Origin: Burkholderiaceae bacterium
GTDB lineage: Bacteria; Pseudomonadota; Gammaproteobacteria; Burkholderiales; Burkholderiaceae
Reading direction: 5' to 3'
Assembly (NCBI GenBank): GCA_030151165.1
Contig: JASLEM010000192.1
Coordinates: 1-17,586, forward strand
Length of the DNA stretch: 17,586 nt
In this document: in pieces, positions 1 through 5,274 of the stretch
Numbering within the stretch: position 1 is the first letter of the stretch
Layout: each line of letters opens with the position of its first letter
Translations under genes and position numbers: made by a program
The notes under the pieces: model-generated
The model's database searches: none
Told to the model about the DNA's origin: nothing
What the model saw: the letters and a program-made list of their open reading frames with translations, nothing else

Positions 1-523
1 CGCGGTAAAGCACCTCGGCGACCGCGGGCCAGACGCTGTCGGGTTCGACGTCCGCCGCGACGGCCACCGCATGCTGGCCGTACGTGAGCAGGTTGCCGCA
101 CACCAGCACGCGCTCGCGCAGGCGGCTCGCGAACGCGGCGCGCGCGGGGCGCGAGAGCTTGTCGACGAGGCGGCGCAGCGGGTTGAGCTCGTCGTCCTCT
201 TCCTTGGGCACGGGCCGCAGCCGCGTGCCGTCGACCTCGGCCCACTGCAGCACCACGGCCGCGACCGGGCCGAGGTCGTCCGAGATCAGCGCGTAGCGCG
301 GCTCGACCACCGACGGCGGCACGCGCTCGAGCATCTCGAGGTAGTCGCGGCTGAAGAACCACGATTCGCCGTCGACCACCTCGTCCCACTGGTCGCGATC
401 GAGTTGCGACACGCGGTCGGCGATGGCGATGCGAAAGCCCGAGGGCTGGCGCAGCTGCCGCCGCTGGGACAGGTGGGCGCGGGCACGCGTGCCGATGCGA
501 ACGCGGGGAAGCTTCAGGGCCAT
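1..523 (-). CDS. GNAT/FemAB-like acyltransferase, C-terminus beyond left edge
   Basis: Reading down from an ATG at 523, the frame stays open to the left edge and gives 174 residues of a protein that continues outside the window. It begins MALKLPRVRIG and has a basic N-terminus. A segment near residues 55-66 (SWFFSRDYLEML) is followed by a strand-like stretch (YALISDDLGPVAAVVLQW, about 78-95) and another at about 140-155 (RVLVCGNLLTYGQHAVAV). This organisation resembles the N-terminal half of GNAT-fold acyl-CoA/FemAB-type acyltransferases annotated as GNAT family proteins in Burkholderiales. The acetyl-CoA binding half is not in view, so neither substrate nor activity can be judged. No strong Shine-Dalgarno sequence precedes the start; an in-frame stop lies about 40 nt upstream. 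It is divergent from the ArsC-like gene across about 80 bp. The reading frame is secure; the family call is moderate. Confidence 0.6.
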   Translation of the reverse strand, partial: MALKLPRVRIGTRARAHLSQRRQLRQPSGFRIAIADRVSQLDRDQWDEVVDGESWFFSRDYLEMLERVPPSVVEPRYALISDDLGPVAAVVLQWAEVDGTRLRPVPKEEDDELNPLRRLVDKLSRPARAAFASRLRERVLVCGNLLTYGQHAVAVAADVEPDSVWPAVAEVLYR

Positions 524-592
524 GTCTCGGGGCGCGAACGCCGGGTGGGTCGTGCGGGCATGCTACGCCACGGCCCGGCGCGGCCGGCGAGC

Positions 593-604
593 GACAATCG
601 CGCC
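593..604 (+). promoter_or_regulatory. Putative leaderless promoter -10 box of the ArsC-like gene
   Basis: A GACAAT box at 593-598 is followed by six bases (CGCGCC) and then the ATG at 605. A -10 element normally lies about 6-7 nt before the transcription start, so the mRNA would begin at or next to the ATG with no room for a ribosome-binding site. No AGGAG-like motif is present. No good -35 hexamer is visible. The same box and spacing occur before the Nramp gene. Confidence 0.45.
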
Positions 605-955
605 ATGACGATCCTCTACGGCATCCCCAACTGCGACACCGTGAAGCGCGCCCGCGACTGGCTCGCCGCGCACGACGTCGGCTACGCGTTCCACGACTTC
701 AAGACGGCCGGCGTGCCCGCCGACCGTCTCGCCGCGTGGGTCGACGCGGCGGGCTGGGAGCGCGTGCTCAATCGCAAGGGCACGACGTGGCGCAAGCTCG
801 ACCCGGCGCTGCAGGCGTCGGTGACGGATGCCGCGTCGGCGCAGGCCGTGATGCGCGAGCAGGCCAGCGTCATCAAGCGGCCGGTGGTCGAGTGGGACGA
901 CGGCCGGATCACCGTCGGCTTCGACGAGGACGACTGGGCCGGCCGCATCGCCTGA
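605..955 (+). CDS. ArsC/Spx-like (YffB-type) thioredoxin-fold reductase
   Basis: The product is 116 residues, a usual length for the ArsC-related Spx/MgsR/YffB family of small thioredoxin-fold proteins. The N-terminus MTILYGIPNCDTVKRA carries the family's single redox cysteine (C10) at the end of the first strand, followed by a helix. NRKGTTWRKL (about 58-67) and ASVIKRPVVEW (about 87-97) match the conserved C-terminal half, including the KRP turn. Family knowledge suggests a glutathione-linked reductase-like role, but the substrate of YffB-type proteins is not well defined; the arsenate name is historical and no other ars genes are nearby. The frame is open upstream to position 71. The ATG at 605 is chosen because homology begins there, the upstream part overlaps the divergent gene, and a -10-like box sits six bases before it. 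It converges on the Nramp gene with a 16-bp gap. Confidence 0.88.
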   Translation: MTILYGIPNCDTVKRARDWLAAHDVGYAFHDFKTAGVPADRLAAWVDAAGWERVLNRKGTTWRKLDPALQASVTDAASAQAVMREQASVIKRPVVEWDDGRITVGFDEDDWAGRIA

Positions 956-971
956 CCCGCCGGCGAGCGTC

Positions 972-2291
972 TCAGCTCGCCATGCTCGCGACCAGCCACA
1001 CGTTCGCGGCCGTGATGACGGCGAACAGGCCCCACGCGGACACCTTCAACCCCGGCCCGTTGGCGAACGCGCCCATCACCGCGCGGTCGCTCGTGAGGCG
1101 CACCAGCGGCCAGATCGCGAACGGCAGCTGCAGGCTCAGCACGACCTGGCTGCCGACCAGCAGCGTGCCGACGCCGCCGTCGCCCAGCCACAGCACGCCC
1201 ACCATCGCCGGCACCAGCGCGAGGCCGCGCGTGATCACGCGCCGCTGCCAGCACGGGATCTTGAGCTTCATGAAGCCTTCCATCATCACCTGGCCCGCGA
1301 TCGTGCCGGTGAAGGTGGAGCTCTGCCCGGACGCGAGCAGCGCGACGCCGAACAGGATCGACGCCACGCCGGTGCCGACGATCGGGTCGAGCAGGTGGTA
1401 CGCGTCCTGGATCTCGGTGACGCCCGTGTGGCCGGTGCCGTGGAACGCGCGCGCCGCGAGCGTCAGGATCGCCGCGTTGACCAGCAGCGCGAGCAGCAGC
1501 GAGCCGACGGTGTCGACGGTCGACAGCCGCAGCGCGTTGCGCGTCGACGCCGCATCCTTCGCGACCTCGCGCGTCTGCACGATCGACGAGTGCAGGTACA
1601 GGTTGTGCGGCATCACGGTCGCGCCGAGGATGCCGATCGCGATGTAGAGCGCGTGCGGATCGCGCAGCGCGTCGAGGTGCGGCACGAAGCTGGTGGCCAC
1701 GGCGTGCCAGTCGGGGCCGACGAGCGCGAGCTCGATCGCGAAGCAGACGCTGATCGTCGTCACCAGCCCCAGCACGATGGCCTCGACCTGGCGGAAGCCC
1801 TTGCCCTTGAGGCCGAGGACGAGCAGGGTGTCGAACGCCGTGACGACGATGCCCCAGGGGAGCGACATCCCGAACAGCAGGTGCAGCGCGAGCGCGCTGC
1901 CCAGCACTTCCGCCACGTCGCAGGCGACGATCGCGACCTCGGCCATCAGCCACAGCGCGACGCGCACGTTGCGGCCGTAGCGCTCGCGGCAGGCGCGCGC
2001 GAGATCCATCCGCGCGACGATGCCGAGCCTGAGTGCCAGCACCTGCAGCAGGATCGCGGCGACGCTGGAAAGCAGCACCACGAACAGCAGCGAGTAGCCG
2101 AAGACGGAGCCGGCCTCGATGTCGGTCGCCCAGTTGCCTGGATCCATGTAGCCGACGGCCACGAGCAGGCCGGGCCCGGCGAAGCGCAGGATGCGCTGCC
2201 ACAGCGGCGCGCCCGCGGGCACTGCGACGCTGCCGCGCACCTCCGACGGGCAGAACGGGGCGGTCGCGAAACGGGGCAGGGTCCAGGGCAT
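972..2291 (-). CDS. mntH: Nramp family divalent metal (Mn2+/Fe2+) transporter
   Basis: This 439-residue integral membrane protein has the eleven-helix profile of bacterial Nramp/MntH proteins, which import Mn2+ and related divalent cations with protons across the inner membrane. The hallmark metal-site motifs are both present: DPGN in helix 1 (within VGYMDPGNWATDIEAGS) and MPHN in helix 6 (within LGATVMPHNLYLHSS). These supply the Asp, Asn and Met ligands known from Deinococcus Nramp. Another conserved stretch is ASGQSSTFTGTIAGQ, followed by MMEGF. The ATG at 2291 is preferred because a GACAAT box lies six bases upstream; an in-frame ATG at 2312 would add seven residues (MLADNRA) and would remove that promoter. 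The gene converges on the ArsC-like gene and is divergent from riboflavin synthase. No obvious MntR or Fur box was recognised. mntH is the usual symbol; metal preference is inferred. Confidence 0.93.
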   Translation of the reverse strand: MPWTLPRFATAPFCPSEVRGSVAVPAGAPLWQRILRFAGPGLLVAVGYMDPGNWATDIEAGSVFGYSLLFVVLLSSVAAILLQVLALRLGIVARMDLARACRERYGRNVRVALWLMAEVAIVACDVAEVLGSALALHLLFGMSLPWGIVVTAFDTLLVLGLKGKGFRQVEAIVLGLVTTISVCFAIELALVGPDWHAVATSFVPHLDALRDPHALYIAIGILGATVMPHNLYLHSSIVQTREVAKDAASTRNALRLSTVDTVGSLLLALLVNAAILTLAARAFHGTGHTGVTEIQDAYHLLDPIVGTGVASILFGVALLASGQSSTFTGTIAGQVMMEGFMKLKIPCWQRRVITRGLALVPAMVGVLWLGDGGVGTLLVGSQVVLSLQLPFAIWPLVRLTSDRAVMGAFANGPGLKVSAWGLFAVITAANVWLVASMAS

Positions 2292-2303
2292 GGCTCGATT
2301 GTC
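2292..2303 (-). promoter_or_regulatory. Putative leaderless promoter -10 box of the Nramp gene
   Basis: On the minus strand GACAAT (2303-2298) is followed by CGAGCC and then the ATG at 2291. This 15-base block differs at a single base from the one before the ArsC-like gene (GACAATCGCGCCATG). No Shine-Dalgarno motif is possible between box and start, so a leaderless transcript is predicted. Confidence 0.45.
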
Positions 2304-2421
2304 GGCGAGCATCGGCCCGTGCGCGACCGCGCGGCGATTGATCCGCCCAATGGCGGCGTTAGCCCTCGGCCGGAAGGCGCGGGCGGATAACCGCGACGGC
2401 GCGCGGCCCGCGCCGACCGGC

Positions 2422-2427
2422 GACAAT
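2422..2427 (+). promoter_or_regulatory. Putative -10 box of the riboflavin synthase transcript
   Basis: GACAAT followed by ACGGGCC is the third GACAAT box within 1.9 kb. Transcription would start near 2434, giving a leader of about 60 nt before the ATG at 2493, with AGGAA at 2480-2484 as ribosome-binding site. No -35 consensus is evident. Confidence 0.35.
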
Positions 2428-2492
2428 ACGGGCCTCGTCCATCGAAGCCTTCGCGTGCCCTCCGGGCCCGCGGCCATCCAGGAATCCCGACC

Positions 2493-3179
2493 ATGTTCAC
2501 CGGCATCGTCCAGGCCGTCGCCACCGTCTCCGCCCTCGTCGACAAGCCGGGCCTGCGCAGCTTCACGCTCGCGTTCCCGCAGGGCTTCACCGAAGGCCTG
2601 GAGATCGGCGCGAGCGTGTCGTGCGACGGCGTGTGCCTGACCGTCACGGAGCGCGTCGGCGCGGATGCCGCGAACTTCGACGTGATGCAGCAGAGCCTCG
2701 CGCTGACGACGCTGGGCACGCTGGCGGTCGGCAGCGCGATCAACGTCGAGCGCGCCGCGCGCGACGGCGCCGAGATCGGCGGCCATCCGCTCTCCGGCCA
2801 CGTCGACTTCCAGGCCACGCTCGCCAGCGTGCGCCAGCCCGAGAACAACCACGTGCTGCGCTTCTCGGTGCCGCCGCAGTGGATGAAGTACATCTTCGCC
2901 AAGGGCTACATCGCGGTGAACGGCGCGAGCCTCACGGTGTCGGACGCGAACCGTGCCGAGGGCTGGTTCGAGGTCTGGCTGATCCCCGAGACCCTGCGCG
3001 CGACGACCTTCGCCGACAAGCGCGCCGGCGACGCGCTCAACATCGAGATCGAGCGCAGCACGCAGGTGATGGTCGACACCGTGCGCGACGCCGTCGACGA
3101 GCGCCTGGGCGCGCTGCTGCCGGCGCTGACCGCGCTGCTGCGCGAGCGCGGCGTCGACGTCGACGCGCTGTTGAAGTGA
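2493..3179 (+). CDS. ribC: Riboflavin synthase, alpha subunit
   Basis: The 228-residue product begins MFTGIVQ, the invariant start of riboflavin synthase, which dismutates two 6,7-dimethyl-8-ribityllumazine molecules to riboflavin in the cytosol. Two tandem lumazine-binding barrels are visible. The first contains SCDGVCLTVTE (about 43-53) and ends near IGGHPLSGHVDF; the second contains MKYIFAKGYIAVNGASLTVS (about 130-149) and LIPETLRATTF. The sequence follows the E. coli RibC type (ENN and MKYI motifs), hence this symbol; the same enzyme is called ribE in other schemes. The C-terminus carries about 25 extra residues (around ERLGALLPALTALLRERG) beyond the usual end, probably a helix. AGGAA at 2480-2484 serves the ATG. 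The stop overlaps the rluA start (TGATG), so the two are probably co-translated. No FMN riboswitch was seen upstream. Confidence 0.95.
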   Translation: MFTGIVQAVATVSALVDKPGLRSFTLAFPQGFTEGLEIGASVSCDGVCLTVTERVGADAANFDVMQQSLALTTLGTLAVGSAINVERAARDGAEIGGHPLSGHVDFQATLASVRQPENNHVLRFSVPPQWMKYIFAKGYIAVNGASLTVSDANRAEGWFEVWLIPETLRATTFADKRAGDALNIEIERSTQVMVDTVRDAVDERLGALLPALTALLRERGVDVDALLK

Positions 3180-3868
3180 TGCCCGGCCCGACGCCGCGCA
3201 GCGTCCCCGACGCCGACCCGTACCTGCCGCCGCCCGACCTCGGCCTCGAGATCGTCCACCTCGAGCCGGCCTTCGTCGTGCTGGTGAAGCCGCCGGGCCT
3301 GCTGTCCGAACCCGGCCGCGGCCCCGGGAAGCGCGACAGCCTGCTCGTGCGCGCGCAAGCCGAGTTCCCCGACGCCCGCATCGTCCACCGGCTCGACATG
3401 ATGACCAGCGGCCTGATCGTGCTCGCGCGCGAGACGCTCGCGCACGCGTCGCTCAGCGAGGCCTTCCGCGAGCGCGAGGTGCACAAGCACTACGAGGCCG
3501 TCGTCCACGGCCGGCCCGAGGTCGAACAGGGCGAGATCGCGCTGCCGCTGATCGTCGACTGGCCCAACCGCCCGCGCCAGGTCGTCTGCCACGAGACCGG
3601 CAAGCCCTCGCTGACGCGCTACCGCGTGGTCGGCGACGAGCCCGGCGGCCGGTCGCGCATCGCGCTCGAGCCCGTCACCGGCCGCACGCACCAGCTGCGC
3701 GTGCACCTCGCCGCGCTCGGCCACCCGATCGTCGGCGACCCGTTCTACGGCCTCGCCGGCGAGACGCCCGCGCAGGCGCCGCGCATGCTGCTGCACGCCC
3801 GCGCACTCGCGTTCGCGCATCCGTTGACGGGCGAGGCGATGCGGTTCGAGAGCCGCGTGCCGTTCTGA
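3179..3868 (+). CDS. rluA: RluA-type dual-specificity pseudouridine synthase
   Basis: The product is 229 residues, close to the about 219 of E. coli RluA, which isomerises U746 of 23S rRNA and U32 of several tRNAs. The catalytic motif HRLDMMTSGL at residues 70-79 contains the essential Asp (D73). Further RluA signatures are FREREVHKHYEAVVHGRP, LPLIVDWPNRPRQVVCHETG and the C-terminal PVTGRTHQLRVHLAALGHP, VGDPFYG and MLLHARAL. There is no N-terminal S4 domain, as expected for RluA and unlike RluC or RluD. The ATG at 3179 overlaps the riboflavin synthase stop as TGATG and coincides with the start of homology; the open frame upstream to 2621 is a GC shadow. The DWPNRP block strongly favours RluA over paralogues. 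Translational coupling to a riboflavin gene has no obvious functional logic. Confidence 0.9.
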   Translation: MPGPTPRSVPDADPYLPPPDLGLEIVHLEPAFVVLVKPPGLLSEPGRGPGKRDSLLVRAQAEFPDARIVHRLDMMTSGLIVLARETLAHASLSEAFREREVHKHYEAVVHGRPEVEQGEIALPLIVDWPNRPRQVVCHETGKPSLTRYRVVGDEPGGRSRIALEPVTGRTHQLRVHLAALGHPIVGDPFYGLAGETPAQAPRMLLHARALAFAHPLTGEAMRFESRVPF

Positions 3869-3876
3869 CGCGGGGG

Positions 3877-3892
3877 AGGGCCTCCGGGCCCT
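3877..3892 (+). terminator. Possible hairpin terminator after rluA
   Basis: AGGGCC-TCCG-GGCCCT forms a perfect 6-bp GC-rich stem closed by a UNCG-type tetraloop, 8 bases after the rluA stop. No T-tract follows, so factor-independent termination is uncertain; it could equally protect the 3' end of the message. Confidence 0.35.
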
Positions 3893-3950
3893 GGTCGCGT
3901 CGAGCCGGTCCTCGTCGGCAACTCCCCCTAGGATCGAGCCGTCGCAGCCG

Positions 3951-3984
3951 TTGACGCGCCGCAAGGCGCATTCGAATACTCGAA
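3951..3984 (+). promoter_or_regulatory. Putative promoter and operator-like repeats before the three-gene locus
   Basis: TTGACG (3951-3956) and GAATAC (3974-3979) are 17 bases apart, a good sigma70-type match. The spacer holds a perfect inverted repeat GCGCC-GCAA-GGCGC (3956-3969). The -10 lies inside a second one, TTCGA-ATAC-TCGAA (3971-3984). The repeats suggest regulator binding, but no regulator gene is adjacent. The remainder of the 136-bp gap shows nothing further that I can support. Confidence 0.4.
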
Positions 3985-4004
3985 GCTTCACTCCAGGAGC
4001 TCCG

Positions 4005-4562
4005 ATGCAATCGCTTGCCATGTTCCGTCTCCCCGTCGAACGTCTCGCCCTGGCCGGCGTGCTGGCCGTCGCCAGCGCGCAGGCCGCCGCGGTGGGGCCC
4101 GTGCCGCCGGCCACGCACACCCTGAGCCGGGCCCTGCTGCAGGCGACGCCCGCCGCCACGGCCGCGGCCACGGCGGCGAAGCCCGTGCTGATGGAAGACG
4201 TCTCCGGCGCGATGCTCGCGCCGTACAAGGAGAACATCACGGGCACCTGCCAGACGATCGCCTGCACCATCAACGGCACGCCCGTGCCGGCCGGCCATCG
4301 CCGCATCGTCGAGAGCGTCAACTGCATGATGTACCTCAACGGCGCGAACCAGCAGGTCGGCAGCATGATCCTCTACTCGGGCCAGGATCCGACCCGCCTG
4401 TTCCTGCCCTTCGCGCTCGCGGGCTCGCTCTGGGTCGCCAACGTGCCGACCTCGCTGAGCTTCGAGGCCGGCGACATCCCCTACGTCTACTTCTACTTCC
4501 CGGCGGGCACCGCGATCCAGACTGAATGCAATCTCGTCGGGCGAGAGATGGCCGTGAATTGA
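4005..4562 (+). CDS. Exported protein of unknown family
   Basis: I do not recognise this family. The ATG at 4005 has AGGAG five bases upstream (3995-3999); a TTG at 3951 in the same frame lies in the promoter region and is unlikely. The 185-residue product begins with a clear Sec signal: basic residues (FRLPVER), a hydrophobic core (LALAGVLAVASA) and a probable cleavage after AQA near residue 27. A low-complexity Ala/Thr linker (about 50-59) leads to a compact domain of about 125 residues. It has four cysteines (within GTCQTIACTI, SVNCMMYL and QTECNLVG) that could form two disulfides, and alternating hydrophobic patterns (GSMILYSG, LWVANVP, YVYFYFP) suggesting a beta-sandwich. It is first in a probable operon, with 18 bp to the caspase-like gene. 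A periplasmic or extracellular role is inferred; its relation to that protein (substrate, inhibitor or partner) is unknown. Confidence 0.75.
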   Translation: MQSLAMFRLPVERLALAGVLAVASAQAAAVGPVPPATHTLSRALLQATPAATAAATAAKPVLMEDVSGAMLAPYKENITGTCQTIACTINGTPVPAGHRRIVESVNCMMYLNGANQQVGSMILYSGQDPTRLFLPFALAGSLWVANVPTSLSFEAGDIPYVYFYFPAGTAIQTECNLVGREMAVN

Positions 4563-4580
4563 GGTGAAGGAGATCCCGCC

Positions 4581-5153
4581 ATGCTGAAAGCGATGTACTT
4601 CCATCCGTTCCTCGATCCGAATCACAACACCGGCTCCTTCCTGGGCAGTTGGCCGTCGGCGTTGTCGCTCCATTTCGTGGCGCCCACCATCTCCCGGCGT
4701 GGCACTGACTTCTGCTACCTGCGCACGATGGGCAACGCGTCCACGACCTTCCAGGCCTACACCAAGCCATCGCACCGCATCTACGTGATGGGCCATGGCG
4801 CCGCCGGCAGCAACTCGCTGTCCACCGAGACCGGCAGCTACGAGACCTGCACCGCCAATGAACTCGCCCGGCATTTCTTCAACCACGGGCTGCTGCAGGG
4901 TTCCCAGGTGCAGATCCGCATCCACGCCTGCCACAGCGGCGCGCCCAGCGCGCCCAACGCCCACGACAGTTTTGCAGAGCAGTTTCGCGACGCGATGCGC
5001 AACCTGGGCGCCGCCATGCCGTACATCCCGGCCGTCGCCGGCGTGCAATATCCCAACGTCACCGTGCGCGGCTACACCGAGGCGGTCGGCATGTACCTGG
5101 GCCAGCGCTGGGCCGGGTGGGAGCCGGCCAACAATGTGGGTGTCGATTTTTGA
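4581..5153 (+). CDS. Putative caspase-like (clan CD) cysteine peptidase-fold protein
   Basis: The product is 190 residues. Two segments show the clan CD arrangement: a hydrophobic strand ending in a His-Gly dyad (RIYVMGHGAAG, H72-G73), and 45 residues later another strand ending in Ala-Cys (VQIRIHACHSG, A116-C117). HACHSG is close to the D(A/S)CHSG motif of metacaspases. The intervening part (TANELARHFFNHGLLQG) is helical, as in C80/RTX self-processing domains, where a SADELA-like helix precedes the Cys strand. After C117 comes a helix (FAEQFRDAMRNLG) and two short strands. No signal peptide, membrane segment or fused recognition domain is seen, and at 190 residues it is a minimal domain. A near-ideal AAGGAGAT (4567-4574) serves the ATG. 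Peptidase activity, target and activator are inferred only; an inactive scaffold is possible. It lies between two exported-protein genes, which is odd for a protein with no export signal. Confidence 0.65.
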   Translation: MLKAMYFHPFLDPNHNTGSFLGSWPSALSLHFVAPTISRRGTDFCYLRTMGNASTTFQAYTKPSHRIYVMGHGAAGSNSLSTETGSYETCTANELARHFFNHGLLQGSQVQIRIHACHSGAPSAPNAHDSFAEQFRDAMRNLGAAMPYIPAVAGVQYPNVTVRGYTEAVGMYLGQRWAGWEPANNVGVDF

Positions 5154-5181
5154 TAGCGGGATCGGGTCCGGCCAGGGTCGA

Positions 5182-5255
5182 TCGGGGTCAGGTCTTGCCA
5201 GGCCGCGCCGGGATCGACGCCAGCGACCTTTTTGCCAGGCAAGACCTGGCTCCGA
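5182..5255. repeat. Inverted repeat, REP/MITE-like element between two genes
   Basis: The arms are 5182-5203 and 5234-5255 with a 30-base loop. The core CAGGTCTTGCC pairs perfectly with GGCAAGACCTG. Outward pairing continues as CGGGGT against GGCTCCG with two G-T wobbles, and inward pairing continues after one A-A mismatch, giving about 22 paired positions. The loop ends in five T. It fills most of the 121-bp gap between the caspase-like and FGE-like genes. The arm resembles short GGTCAGGTCTTGC-type repeats that I recall as dispersed in proteobacterial genomes, but only a genome count can show that. It may also act as an mRNA stem-loop separating the two cistrons. Confidence 0.65.
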
Positions 5256-5274
5256 ATGCAGGGAGGAGAACGAC

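Noticed and set aside
71..604. N-terminal extension of the ArsC-like frame back to position 71
   Set aside because: It overlaps the divergent acyltransferase gene, encodes low-complexity Arg/Ala sequence, and family homology begins at the ATG at 605.
605..955. Arsenate resistance function for the ArsC-like protein
   Set aside because: No arsR, arsB or arsH neighbour exists, and the protein resembles the short YffB/Spx-type branch rather than dedicated arsenate reductases.
2312..2492. Possible FMN riboswitch before riboflavin synthase (CCGACCGGCG resembles one conserved block)
   Set aside because: The other conserved RFN blocks and the multi-stem layout are not present, and the predicted leader is only about 60 nt.
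4581..5153. Alpha/beta hydrolase reading of the GHGAAG motif
   Set aside because: There is no GxSxG nucleophile elbow. The His-Gly and Ala-Cys strand ends fit clan CD better.
4795..5274. Open frame joining the caspase-like region to the FGE-like protein
   Set aside because: It is out of frame with the caspase-like gene and crosses the inverted repeat. The ATG at 5275 has GGAGGAG upstream and begins a clear signal peptide.
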